DNA of 62,738 nucleotides from Dirofilaria immitis (Eukaryota; Nematoda; Chromadorea; Rhabditida; Onchocercidae), in contig JAKNDB010000090.1 of NCBI GenBank assembly GCA_024305405.1, positions 1-62,738 of the forward strand, given 5' to 3'. Each line of letters opens with the position of its first letter. Within the stretch, counting starts at the first letter, position 1. Both the position numbers and the translations under genes were made by a program. Positions 1 to 13,325 of this stretch are shown here, one piece after another. Under the pieces are notes generated by a model. It was given only the letters and a program-made list of their open reading frames with translations, ran no database searches and was not told the origin of the DNA.

Positions 1-97
1 CTAACCATTAGGCGCTTTTAACCTGTTGTTGTTAGTATTGCTCATGGTAGTGATTGTGGTCGTGGAGCAGATTTGGTAAATTAACCACAACTGATTT

Positions 98-122
98 GCT
101 GCTGCTGTTGCTGCTGTTGCTG
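98..122. repeat. CTG/TTG trinucleotide run (left arm)
   Basis: Short interrupted CTG/TTG run, the mirror of the longer CAG run at 58,862-58,902. No open reading frame of note crosses it. Confidence 0.85.
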
Positions 123-299
123 TCAAATCTGATATGTTAGCAATTGTAAAGTAAAATTAATCCATTAAAACTATCTTTATACAGATTTTCAAATGTTTTA
201 ATGCAGAAAAGATTTGCTGATCAGTTAGATTGTTTATTGTACTGCTTCATTTATTTTGATAATCACTTGGTCTAATCCGTCTTAGCAATACTTCGATTA

Positions 300-501
300 C
301 GAAATATTACAAACGATTTAAGCAATTCCTTCATGATACGATTGGAAGAAAAAGGATGATGCAGTTATTGGATTGCAAAAAAAAAACGGTAATGTTAGCA
401 ATACCAGTCCCATAAACCGGCTAAACTCAGCTGTGATCGCAACTTCTTGTTTATTTTCCCGAATGAAAGCTTGAAAGACAATCATTGAGAGAAGCTGTCA
501 T
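300..501 (-). pseudogene. Decayed copy of the small secreted-protein gene
   Basis: On the minus strand a start-like ATG at 499-501 follows an AGCTTTAG-like acceptor region. The following bases align with the beginning of the intact minus-strand gene at 57,207 and with the decayed copy at 58,494. The frame closes after about 17 codons, so it cannot make the protein. It is one of four related copies created by the nested inverted repeat and then the large palindrome. Confidence 0.6.
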
Positions 502-1730
502 ACCGCTAAGCCGATCAAATATTTGACTTTAGTCGAATGAGCAAAATTTTTAATATTGAATTGACTTAACGCTACTGATATTCTAAGATTAATTTTTCAA
601 TTAATTTTTTCTGTTTTGCTGCTTTGCTTCAACATAATTGACATAAATATTTCGCATATTTGATGCAAACGAAAATAAAAAAATAATTTGTGTGGGAATG
701 ACTTCTTGAAAAAATCTGAGATAATAAGCAATGCCACAGTAGTGGGAATGATGATATTAACACAAACAACTATTTATATAATTGTGAATATTTATGCAAA
801 CAATTATAATATACAAAGAATTACAATTTCCAGCAAAAAAATGTTTAAAGAAGATAATGGAATATAGAAAACAATTATTTTCCAAGAATATCTTCTGAAC
901 TATTTCATTTCGACTCCATTAACTAAATGTGTAAACTCTTCCGGCGTTTATTTTTGACAACGAATACTCCTGTTTACAACAAAATAAAAGGAAGACAAAG
1001 TTTGTGCAAATTAAATCCAAGTTTTTATTTAACGTAAAGAGTCAGTCTTTGGATCATTTAACAAAGCGATTATTGATCCTTCTTCAAATTTCACGAATTT
1101 CTGAACTATTATCATTTAATTTAAGAAAAAGAACCATGATAACTCAAACAAATCTTAAGATCACTTGTTGCAATAATTACTGTATCAAATTTTATTAAAG
1201 AACCGTTAATAAATGTTGAAGTTGTCAAAAACCAACTGAATGCTCTTTTTCCTGCCTAGTTTATTTGGTAAATAGAACTGCCTCTGGGTTACAAGAAACT
1301 AAGTACTAAACAGTCATAGCTTAGTTAATCTGAACCAGTCTTTTCTGAAACAAGAGCAGTTTGGGTGAAGATCTTTTTCCGCTCTGAATTAAAGAGACAA
1401 TATTTGTTTTACATTTGGCTAGTGTCTTTACTGATTTTAGAAACTGGTAATTTTGACAAACCTCTGATATTTAAAACAAACATCCCTACAATCAATATAA
1501 AACGATCAGCCTAAATAAATATTTTGATCACACTAAACTGTAAAAATATCCTATTGAGTCCAGTATCTTGCTAGTTAAAACTATTATCACTGCAACTAAA
1601 CTTGATATATTAATATCAATTTATGTTAAGGAATAAAACATAAAGGAAATTAATTCTGCATATCAATATTAAATCAAATCTCCAACATTACACCTGTATT
1701 CATTAAATGCACACCAATATTTAATCAGCC
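490..1730. repeat. Nested small inverted repeat, left-arm version
   Basis: The stretches at about 490-1,110 and 1,130-1,730 are diverged reverse complements of each other. They correspond to the better preserved pair at 57,209-57,790 and 57,905-58,490. Because both arms of the large palindrome carry the pair, the small inversion predates the large one. Confidence 0.6.
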
Positions 1731-1736
1731 TTAAAG

Positions 1737-2030
1737 ATGTAATTTTCCCACTGCATTTATTATGTCAATATATTCAAAGAGTTAACTATAAACTAAAATT
1801 AGTTAATAAGAGAACTAGAGTTTTATCAATATTTCTTGGATCTATCATGCAGTTATATCAAACCAATCTTTAATCAGCACTGGAATTGTTAAATTTCTTT
1901 ATAATGGATTGATACCTGTCAAATCCTGGTTTGACCTACTCACTATAAAACTCTATTTTAGACTCAGTCATGTACTTTGGGATTATAACAAAGTAATCAG
2001 CAAATTACGCAACTGATACAGTATAGATAA
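1737..2030 (+). pseudogene. Decayed partner of the secreted-protein gene
   Basis: This aligns base by base with the intact gene on the minus strand at 56,749-57,207, including the AGAGAACTAGAG block and the later segment that encodes FFNNGLIP in the intact copy. Here the second codon is already a stop (ATG TAA), and more stops and indels follow. The segment 2,031-3,100 beyond it shows only diverged homology to 55,930-56,740 and no coding features. Confidence 0.7.
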
Positions 2031-3099
2031 ACTAGCTCACTTACTTTTTTTTCAATTGTGAAATATTTAATTTATCCAGTTTTTCATTGATCTCATAGTA
2101 TCTATGGGAGCACATATTGGTGAAAAAGACATGCTAAGTTCTTTAACATTTAATTTTGATTTTCTAAATTCAACAGCAAAGTAATAAGTAAAAAGCACGT
2201 ACATCAATTTAATGAAACATAAATTTTAGTATAATGTTTTGATTATTTATAATTAATAATGATGTGATTTTTCATTATGACACATTAATGATATCACTGT
2301 GTCTGATACTTCTCAAGAAATAGATCTAATTAAATAATCTGAAATACAACTTCAAATCTATATTTTGCCACATAGACTTCATAGACAAGAATATATTTTC
2401 ATATTGTATCATAATGAATTCTAATAATATATATAAGATGTTATAGAAACCAAAATTGATTAATAATTTCAAAATTGAGTTTTTAATTCGTAATTAGGCA
2501 AGAAATTTTAAAAAAACACACTTTTTCAAAGATAATATACAGATACAAAGTTGTGGTAAGATTGGCACTTTCATACAAAGTACCAGTAAAAACAAATAAT
2601 AGTAAAGGAGAATACTAATAACAACTCAACCACTTTTCGATTTTTTCATTCATTTCTTTCAATTAAGAACAAAATGTTAAAGCGCAGGTGGCACAATCAG
2701 AACCAGAATTATATAGAAGAATACACAGAGTAATATAAATATAGATTGTAAAGAGCTTATTCAATTATATCAACTGTATATGAGTTACAAATAGTTTAAA
2801 ACAAATAGTAATTCTGTTTTTTACATAAAGCATATCCAGATTTGTGATAAAACGTGTAACTGAAAATAATACATTTACCAAATTCAATTTAGACACAATT
2901 TTGAAGTTTTTGAGTGTAAATCACTCAATATATATTCTGATAATTTGAAAATTCTTCGCCACTCTATGTAAATTAGGTGCTAGTACTGTAAAATTGATGA
3001 CTTATTTAATACCAAATGATATCCATTAAACCACGCTTCTAAATTATTCAAAATTAAAAATCAGTAAAATGCAATACAACTCATAAGAACTCAGAAAGA

Positions 3100-4300
3100 A
3101 GCAACTATCATTTGCAACCTTGTTTTATAGCTGGCAACACAGAAACTTTGAATCATCATCTGTCACTTTTTTCATTGAATGCTAGAATAATCACTTAAGT
3201 CATCACCAGCTTAACCTTGAATGCTAATAATAATGAGAACACAGTTAACAACATTTGGTTATTTACCAAGAGTTTAACTATGAACACTTCAAACTGAAAC
3301 TATATTTCTGTCTTTTAGATGATAGTGACAATGATTACTGACTTGAATAAACAGTACGTTATGAAGTTGGAATGAAAATGAGAAAACTTCCTAATACTCC
3401 TGGTGATAGCAGTAGGAATCACCACTAATGATCCAACCTGACAGCCTTCAAAGTAACTAAACATCAAACAGACTCACCATTATTAAATTATAATATCAGT
3501 GTAAGAAGTGGTAATAAACAACAACCTTTCAAAATATTTAACAAAAAGAATGCAAAGAATTAAATCCACCAATAGTAAGATTTTTCCAAACAAAACTTTA
3601 CATTCATTACTAGTTAAAGAAAAACCATCAACACTTAAAGAGTTTGTAAAGAACATAGTGCTTGACTAAATTCTTCATCATGACGAACTGTCGCATCTCT
3701 TCATCCTATCTCGTTAGAGATCACTAGATGAGCACACACCTAGTTGATTTGCATCAGAATTGCTGCCAATTGCTAGAAAAAGAGATCCCAAAACACACTG
3801 ACTTAAACTTGCAATAAAATCTAATCTTATTTGCATTTATAATTTCCTCATCATATTATATTGCAAAAACATCAGTATTTATATGGTTAATATGTGTTGA
3901 CTTCTTTCTGCCTGAAGATGAAGTGCACTGATTTTATCTGCACATTATCTTGTAATAGTTGCAAAATTAGAAAAAAGTGCTGATGAATACACTTGATTGG
4001 TCATAGGTTTACTTAATGATCAAAATTTCTGATGTTCGGTAACGATTATGTTGGCCTTTTAATTCGTTGTAACATCTGTAAATATTCTGTGCTACTGATA
4101 CTTTGACTTTACAAACTGGCTCTTCCAATTTTCATCGAAATACACCATAGCAAAAGTGGAATTTTCAAAAAATTTTAATTAATATTTTTTATATTTGACA
4201 AATGACACCATTCTCATTCAATTAATCTATTCTTTTTTCTTGATATCTTTATGTCGATAGATTATCTGATCAAACTAAGGTTTCTTGGATATAGATTATT
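3100..4300 (-). pseudogene. ASPM C-terminal exons, decayed
   Basis: The reverse complement of this stretch is homologous to the coding exons at 54,750-55,640 of the right arm. For example, the exon encoding LEGCNRGVGS on the right is recognisable around 3,390-3,480, and the exon after TTGCAG at 54,752 around 3,890-3,950. On this side the frames contain stops and many substitutions. This decay is substitution-rich and cannot be blamed on homopolymer errors, so the left ASPM copy has truly lost its C-terminal part. Confidence 0.75.
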
Positions 4301-7300
4301 CGATTCTCTACGATTTAGAATTCGGAAATCTCCAGAGAAACCCAGCTAATTACAAAGGGATCAACAGTAGTTACTGAAAGAAAAAGCTTGTGACATGATA
4401 GAAATGACTGCCTGCTATCAAATTTAACTGTTACATTGTTGCAAAAATGCTTACTTGCATAGTAAATATTGCACATTTTCGTTCGCCAGAAATCACTTCT
4501 TTCCGATGCATTAGCCAATAGTTTCTTCTGTGCTATCCACCCATGTAAATATCAGCTAGAACCATTAAAGTAATGTAAATTTCTGTATATTTACATTTAG
4601 GATTCCAAACTTCTGCTTGAAAAACAGCAAGTTAATTAAGAAAAGCATGCAGCGTGAAAAGTTACATGAAAGTTTTTGCACCGAAATTGCTTAAAGACAA
4701 GATAATACATAATACATTTCAATGTATATAATACAAAGTAATAATCGCACATTGTTTTCCAAACAGAATTACTTCATGTCGCAATTCATTTTTTAAAAAC
4801 AAGGAAAGATTATGCAGCTATGAGCGTATTGCTAAAATCATTTCAACAAAAAAATGATTGTAGAAAAATCTCGAATTCTATTATCATTTTGAATCTCAAA
4901 ACTCGGGTAAGCTCAAAATGTAAGGATATAATAAGCAGATCTATAGGTCTAAATATGTACCTGCAACGTAACTGCAGCATTTTCGCGTCTACGCAAAGAT
5001 AATTCATGTAACAAATTCCGGTAATGCAATCGTGCTAACCAACCACGTATATACTTCTAGAAACTAAATGTTTGAAATTGTCTTATAGAAAAAAAAAAAG
5101 GAGGAAAAGGGAAGAAAAAAATGCAAAAATGTTCATTTTGAATTTATTAAATCAAAATTTCCGAAACTTTTTCGTTATTTATTGTTTTTGTATAAATTTA
5201 CAATTTTCTTTTTTTTTTTTTTAAAAAAGAAATTATATTTAATACACCTGCAAAGTGACAACTGCACATTCTTTTTAAATACAGTTGCATCATGTCGCAT
5301 TTTATGATAATTTTGACGGATTATCCAACCACGTGCGTATCTCTAAAATCATTTGAAGAAAAATTCTATTTCCATTTAAATCTTAAAACTATAACAATCT
5401 CGAAATGCAAGATATAAAATCTAAATCCAAATATGCAGGTGTAACATTACCTGCAACGTGATTGCAGCATTTTCCCGTCTACATAAAGATAATTCATGCA
5501 GCATATTCCGATAATGCAATCTTGCTAACCAACCACGTATATACTTCTAGAAATTAGATGTTTGAAATTGTCTTATTGCAAAAAATCAAAGGTAAAAAAT
5601 GAAAAAATCAAAAATTTTGAAACTTTTTCGTCATTTATTGCTTTGATGCAAGTCTCCAACTTTCTTTTTGTTAATAATATACCTGCAAAGTGATAACTGC
5701 ATGTTCTTTTTTTAAATAAAGTTGCTTCATGTCGCATTTTATGATAATTTTGACGGATTATCCAACCACGTGCGTATCTCTAAAATCATTTGAAGAAAAA
5801 ATTCTATTTCCATTTAAATCTTAAAACTATAACAATCTCGAAATGCAAGATATAAAATCTAAATCCAAATATGCAGGTGTAACATTACCTGCAACGTGAT
5901 TGCAGCATTTTCCCGTCTACATAAAGATAATTCATGCAGCATATTCCGATAATGCAATCTTGCTAACCAACCACGTATATACTTCTAGAAGTTAAATGTT
6001 CTAAACTGTTTATAGTAGTAAAAAAAAATAGAAAAAACTTAATTATCCATTTCAATAAGTTTTACAAATCAAAATTTTTCAGTTTTCTCCTAATTTATTA
6101 ATTCTATAGAAGTTTTTAACCCTCAGTTTTCTATAATCACACTCCGTATTTACATAATCAGCAGAGATTCTCATATTTTGAAATTTACCTGTAAAACTCG
6201 TGCTGCATTTTGCAAAATCTTTCCGTTACGTACTTCGGATTTTCGTGCCAGCCAAAACGAACGTGTCTCTAAAATTTGTAATTAATAAAAATTTAAAAAT
6301 CAGGTAAACTTATCTATAGTATTATAATAGGAGAATGAACACTCAACAAACAGCATATGATTAGAAACTTACTTGTATAACGATTGATGCATTTTCTTGT
6401 TTTCTTACATTATGTTCATGCAATAATGTAAGATAAAACCATCGTGCAAGCCAACCACGAATAAATTTCTGAAAAGCTAACTGCGAATATAAACATCAGA
6501 GTACAACACGTTCACCACAAACTACTATATTTTATCAGTAATATGTAAAATTCTGTATATGCATTTCCAACGATATTATTTATAGACTTCTGAACAAAAT
6601 ATTGAACATATTCGCACAAAATATAAAAATGTATATTTAATCTTGCAAATGATTTTAAAATGCTTATCTGTAAAAGATTATTGAAACTAATACATATATA
6701 ACGTGCCTGTATGATAACTGCTTTTATTTCTCGTTCTTGCAAAGTATTGTCGTACTTCATTTTTGGTAAAGCGCCCGTGCAAGCCATCCACGAAGGTATC
6801 GCTGAAATTGATGACATATAAAACATGAAAAAAAATAATAATCAAAGACTAATGAATCTTTAGCGGTTTATACAAAAATAAAAGTAATCATAATATGATA
6901 AGTTATCTTTTTTTTTACTTTAGCAAACTATTTTATGCTGTATTATTTTAAAATATAAGTATACTGCATATCGCTCAAATACTGATTTTAACGATAAGGT
7001 TTTGGATTATTTCGAAAAAATCTCAATATCACATTAACCTGTATTGTGATTGAAGCTTTTATTCGTTTCGCATCTTCCTCCGCTGTTAATTGAGATGATC
7101 TTGCTAACCGATCTGATCCATAAAACTGGAAAACAGTCTATAAAATACTCAAGCAGTGCGAAATTTCGTCTCTCCTACTTTATATAAAATTTCCTTCTGC
7201 CATAATCCTCACAAAAATGAAACTGATAACCTTACAGAAGCATTTAGTTCATTTCTTATTTCAATAATTTTTAGAATTCTTATACACGAAAATTGCTTTT

Positions 7301-10300
7301 CTGCATAAAAAAAAATGATGGGAAAATAGTAAAAATACATTTATGGTAATTTACATAATTTCCATTAAACATTTTTATAAGAAATATCAGAAGTCATTCT
7401 CAAATTGATGCGATATCGTCGGAAAGCACGTTGTATTGTAATCGCGGCACAAGTAAATTTATGACATTCATATAAGCGTAATAAAAAATTTTAGTGAAGA
7501 GACAGAGTGCTTTTTCTTCAGGTGCTTCTTTCCATTTTACCAGCATTGACGATGGGATACCAAAATGATACTCAGCCTGCAATATCACATATTCATATCA
7601 ATAAATTAAAATTCGAACACATAATTAATAGCCAGTTATCCATTTTAATATTAGTAATAGACTTACAGCATTTGCAATTTGCTCTAAAACTGTTGTACCA
7701 TCGAAGAGTTCAAACGGTATACCGTATGAATAATATTGCTTCCATAATAAGGAAAACAATATTCCATCAGCAAGTTCCAGAGGATTTCGTATCTAAATCG
7801 TAAAAATCTGCTATACATGTAAGTTTGCTTGTTACCGAATATTCATAAATTTTTTTCAACCTCATATGATATGCCGAATAAGCTCTGAAGTTGGTCAGAT
7901 ATCGAGTTAATTTCAGCATCGCAGTTATCTAATTCATTGACATCACCCTATAAGTAAAATCGGAAATTACATGATCATGATGTCAAATCATTTAAAAAAA
8001 AAATTAAAAATGTTAAAATTTACCAATTCTTTGCCGACAAATCGCCAAAGAAGTTGTATGATTTCATCGATATTTCCTTGTACAATACCATCAATATCCA
8101 CATACAAATCTTCAATAAAGTTAATTATTATTTTAAAATTATTCTCAGAAATGTATATCAAATTTATTTAATTTATCAAAATCTCAATTGATTAAGAAAA
8201 AATGTTTACTAAAATTTCTATTTCACCTTTAGGAAGAATGCTTTTCGTTTAGCAAAATCAATCACTGTTCTCATATTGCTCACTTTGCGAAGTCGATCTC
8301 CTCCGGGATCACGCAAACAATGTATCACTGTGTTATATGGAAGATTGGCTAAAATTTCCACCGTCCGTCTGAAATTTACTTTTTTTTTTTTTTTTAAATG
8401 AAATTTTGATGATACTTTCAGCTCACAGTAAACACTACGCAGAAACATATTAAAAAAATTATTACCCAAGAATCATTCCATTGCTAAGATCCTTCAACAG
8501 GTCAGTTACATGGTATTGAAACTGTTCGAAAAATCCTTGTTTACGATCCAGAAAAAGACCCAAACGAGAGAGAGTTTTCGGCAAATTGCTAGTACCACTC
8601 ATCAATTCTCTACTTAACATTACCACTACATCATTTATACTCTGAACATAAATATCATGAGCAAATACACAAATAGTTTATGCAATAACAGCACATGTCT
8701 ATTTATGAGTTAATAAACGAACATAACTCCTTACCTTATAAGCTGACCATTTAACAAAAAAGACAGCGGTTTTTTCTCGATATTGTGTTATCTCGCCATG
8801 CCTTATCAACAATAAATAAAAATTGACACATTTTTGTCAAGAAATGCTGTAGAAGAGCTTTCGCACCTTTATCATTGATTAGCATTCTAAAAAAATAAAA
8901 TAGAACTTGTTTTTCAATAAAAATTCAACGTTTAAATTTTAACTAACTCACTTTGATTTCCCTTGCACATATTTCCGATTATTCATGATTTTGGGATTTT
9001 TAAAAATGTTTTGCGCTATTACATAAGTAATGCCTCTGAGTTGATTTGTGCAATCAGCTCTTATTTCTATGTTGATGGATAAGATCGTTTCCAGACCCAA
9101 TCGGAGATAGAACGGATGGAAACTCAGAAACAGGCTGAGCAATTCTGTTTGTAGTCCTGAAACTCTTTCAATCACAATTTCTTCATAATTCATAGAAATT
9201 TCTATGTAAAATAATATTTTAAATAAATTTCCATATTTAATTTATTCAGAAAAAAAAAGACTTGCCGATATCAGCATAAACTCGTCTATCCATTCTAACT
9301 GTAATTTTATTATCTTTTACGATAGTTGCAATATCATTTGGAATCGGTGAGCTTTTATACAATAAACGAAATCTGCAATATTTTGGATGCAGAGGAGATC
9401 ACTTGATATCAATTTCATAATTTTTCAATTAATTGCCAATGACATTACTCTAGCTCGCATTTCATTAAGTTCATTTTTAACCATGAAATACTTGTAACTG
9501 ATGTTATTTTGTGATTCATTATCTTTCATCGCTGGAATATCATTCTTCGATGTCAGTAGTTTCCTCAGGTATTGTTCAACATCTAGGATTCACGCAAAAT
9601 ATATGCAACAATGAATGAAGTATTAAAAAAGTAAAAAAAGTAAGAAAAGCTAAAATGAAAGGTCAAAAAAAATGATAAAAATGAACGACTACCTCTCTTG
9701 CTTTTGGCCAGAATTTCACTGTTATTATCGGCATCATGTTTTTCATCAAGTAGGAAATTCAGCCATGATGATAATGCTATTAGATGAGACGATTTTTTAT
9801 CTACTTGTTTTTGTGCATCGAGAAACGAAATTACGTCCAGCTGTAAAAAGGATATTCATTTAAAAAAGTTAAATAATCAAATAATTAAAAGTTCGAAATC
9901 TTCGGAGATGAAAAACGCAATTAAGTGATAAAGAAATAAAAAAATCACACCTTTTTACATGTTTCTTGGATAACAGCAACTATTAAAAAAAAAAAAAGTT
10001 TGTTTAATTTTTAAATCAAACTTAATTAATTTTAATTAGAACACATTTATAATCACCATCTTTTCTTGGGTTATAAATTCATATGATAAAGAGGTCTTTA
10101 ACTAATGTAATGTAGAAAATTATAGTACTAGTAAATAAACAGTAAGCTAAAAAAGTCAAATAATTGAATTTAAAGTATTATACCTGTACGTATTAATGGC
10201 TGGACAATATAAGTGGCATTTGTTGCTTTGCTGAAATCTGAAATGGAATTTACAGTGGTACTGAGCGGAAATCGAACAGAAGCGTCAATATTCTCAGTTT

Positions 10301-11799
10301 CTTGACGATTGTTGGTAGAATTTGATATTCCAAAAACTGAGCTTGAAAAATTTCTTTCCGTTTCATGCAAATCAATGTGACCATAAGATAAACTCGATTC
10401 TGAAAATTTTATATTTTATTAATTTAATCGGAGACAAAATATAAAATATTATTGATGAATAAAATCAGAAATTTTCCTTAAAAAAAAAAAAAGATTGCAA
10501 TTTACTTTTAATTTTTGTTTTTTGTAAATCATGTCTTTTTTAGTAATTCAAGTTTCGTCTTCATTGTCGTGTTTGATGCATTAGTACCCGGTGAAAATGC
10601 ATCAAAACTCCAGTGTGGGAATTGTAGATATTACCAACTGAAAATCGGATAAATAATTATTACTAATGAACACATAAATTAACAAAATAAATGTTATGGT
10701 AAGGAAAAATAAAATTCAGAGACTAAAACTTTTCAAGTAATCTAACTCAGGTATTTCTTCAGCTGTTATCGCATTTAAAGATATGAGACTGATTAACTGA
10801 TATATAATTACTAATTAAAGAAAAAAAAGTCGAAGAGAGCAGTAAAATTCGTACCTGACGATGCTTTCTGGGGATTACTCGTATGCCCAAAGAACTAGAT
10901 GGAGCAAGAAAGGACGTATCCTATGTTAAAATAAGAATTTCATTAAAAATCAAGATGCTTACCCATTTATAATGATATATGAAAATTAGATACTTATGTC
11001 TTCCAAAAATCAACAATGTTTAATGAATGAAATAGCTGATATTACAAGTGATAATAAGTAAATTTATTTCCCATGTTGAAGTACAACACTGTATTTTACA
11101 AAAATATCAAATGTTTTTAATATATATCGAATTAAATACCATAAATATTTAAAATTTTTCAAAAATTAATTTTTATTGAAAAGAAACTAATTTAATAAAG
11201 GACAAATAAATTTTTTTACCTCCTTATCATATCTGTCATTTACAAATGTTTGACTTTGTGAAATGAAGTGAGATGAATGCAATTTGATGTGGAAACGGTG
11301 TTTTCTTTAAGATTCGTAAAATTGTGACAAGGAGTAAATGTAAATTCATTCTGTAGCAAAGTCCGACAATAAACATTATTGTCTATTGGTGTCGATGTTA
11401 ATAGATCGTTTTCAATCGCAATGCCTTCATTATATTCATCATTTATCTTTGCTACAAATCGTTCATAATTAAAATATTACTGCAACTAGTAACTACTATC
11501 TGATCACTCTTTACAATTATTATTTTGATTACACAGGAAGATATAACTTTTGAAAGATTCATCATATCAGTGATAAATATTTTCCATTAATTAACCATTT
11601 TATTAGATTATCCCTACTTCAAATTATTCAGATTAAACCGATTATTCAATATTCCCTGTCCTAAATCTTTTATATGAAAATTATTCTTTTGCTCATATTA
11701 TTATACTTATTTTCTATTATGATAAAAGGAGGAAGGAAATATATAAGTAGGACAAGAATAATCACAAAATGATAAACCTTCAGAAGTATTTGCCATCAT
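4300..11799 (-). pseudogene. aspm-1-like: ASPM (abnormal spindle) homologue, left copy, disrupted
   Basis: ASPM proteins act at spindle poles, where they bind microtubule minus ends and calmodulin. Reading from a likely start at 11,799 on the minus strand, the exons encode an Asn/Ser-rich N-terminal part (11,451-11,220; 10,370-10,170), a conserved block containing PFYLRLGLETI (near 9,193-8,948), calponin-homology segments (about 8,900-7,400, including LPYNTVIHCLRDPGGDRL near 8,340-8,290) and a run of IQ-motif exons of the form YIRGWLARxxY (about 7,000-4,400). Visible breaks are a missing G near 11,284, a 2-bp loss near 8,802 (GATAAGG against GATAAAAGG on the right) and an extra T at the last IQ exon (about 4,600). 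The CH exon at 8,360-8,220, broken on the right, is open here. The C-terminal exons are decayed. Confidence 0.8.
4775..6000 (-). repeat. Tandem two-exon IQ cassette within ASPM
   Basis: A block holding two IQ exons plus both introns is repeated head to tail. The word CATGTCGCATTTTATG starts at 5,291 and again at 5,728, a period of about 437 bp, and intron sequence is nearly identical between the two. A third, more diverged unit begins near 4,775. The same units occur in the right arm at about 52,690-53,900. Confidence 0.85.
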
Positions 11800-13325
11800 T
11801 CACTTGATCAGAATATGTTTCACTCTACATTCCTTCTGATCCATTAATTTTATTTCCTATAAACAGTAACAAATTATTGTTGATTATTTCAAGAAAAAAA
11901 AGGAGCAAAAAACTTATTTACCATCAAATCCTTCAAATAAATATTTCAAACTTCGATATACAATGATAGAAACATAGTACCATATATATTCTCGTTTATA
12001 AATATTTTAGGAAACATTCAACTTGTCCATTTATAACATTATCATATCGTTAAATTCTCGAATAAGTAAGATTGTTATATAAGCTTATTATTGTAACTGT
12101 TTTTATCCGAAGTAACTATAAGTTAAATTCATCTAATTTTATCAGTACTTCCAATTAACTACAATAGATTGGATCATTCTCGTATTGCGTACTTTTATAT
12201 CCAAATTTACGTGTACTATCATTTGTTTAAATAATTATTCTCGACAGTCTAATTGAGACCCGACAAATTGAAGATATCAGATATGAAGATACCAGATAAG
12301 AAGATATCAGAAATTATTTAAGATATCAATAGAAGATAAGAAAATTTCAAAAATTATTTTAATCACTTCTATCGTTGTTATTACTGAAGACATAATATGA
12401 TAGAGAAATATAACATATGCATATATCCGACATCCTAAAAAAGAGTTATACTAAAATATGCGATAAAATCCCAAAATTCATTTGAAAATATAATTTCTTA
12501 AATATATTTGAAGAAATATTTAACATGTCTAAAAATACGCTCAATCCTTTTTATCGAGAATCCTCGAAATTATTGAATAAAAATTTCAAAATTGAATTAT
12601 CCGCAAAATTTGCGCAATTGCGTATAACAGCTTTAAAGCGCATTTTGTTGCATATTCCTTTGTATGCAACATATTTTACATGCACTTACTTGCTTATTAG
12701 CGCTATAACATGCAGCAGCAATTTTGCTTGCTAACATATTTAGCAATTAAATTCAAATTAAACTTTTGAATTTATTTTTTAAATTCAAATCTTTTTTGTT
12801 AATTAAAAAAAGAATTTTATTGATTATGCAATGATTTTAATCTTATTTAGTTTCTTTTTTTTTTTAGAATTAAATTTATTATTTATAATTTGTTTGTATT
12901 ATTTTTAAAATTATATTTAATATATTCTTATGTTATTAATATAGATAATTCATTTAAAACAAATGAATAAAATTAAATATAGAATCTCGATTTCCTCTAA
13001 GTTAAAGCATTTTTTGTTACAATGTGCTACTAATTTTCATAGTGCTGCATTATAATTTGTATAGAGGTTTATATTGATGATTTGCCCAGGATTAATGGAT
13101 AGTTAGAAGTGAAGCCTGCTTTATTGCACTTGTCCTAATTGATTTTAACTTTTCTAGAGAGTGATATTTAATGTTAAAATAGGCTATTCTTGTTATGTTT
13201 TTTTTTATTTTTTTCAGATCGAACAGCTTATCACAAGGAACGATTTTAAAGTTTGTATTCTCTCTGCTAGAAATATTTTTATTATCAAATTTCTAAAGCA
13301 TTTTGAATAGGTTTTCAATTGGATA
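11800..13325. promoter_or_regulatory. Divergent intergenic region between ASPM and CISD3-like gene (left)
   Basis: About 1.5 kb separates the two outward-facing starts, and the region is nearly identical in the other arm (45,354-46,881). It contains a short GAAGATATCAGA-type repeat cluster near 12,270-12,340. It also contains a 69-codon open frame (12,525-12,734) that resembles nothing I know and has no acceptor context. Presumably it holds both promoters; no specific motif was identified. Confidence 0.4.

Noticed and set aside
7507..7803. 98-codon plus-strand frame with a partner at 51,167-50,871
   Set aside because: Antisense to ASPM CH-domain exons.
12525..12734. 69-codon open frame, identical in position in both arms (also 46,156-45,947)
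   Set aside because: Its conservation only reflects arm identity; it has no acceptor context, no recognisable motif, and AT-rich composition like its flanks.
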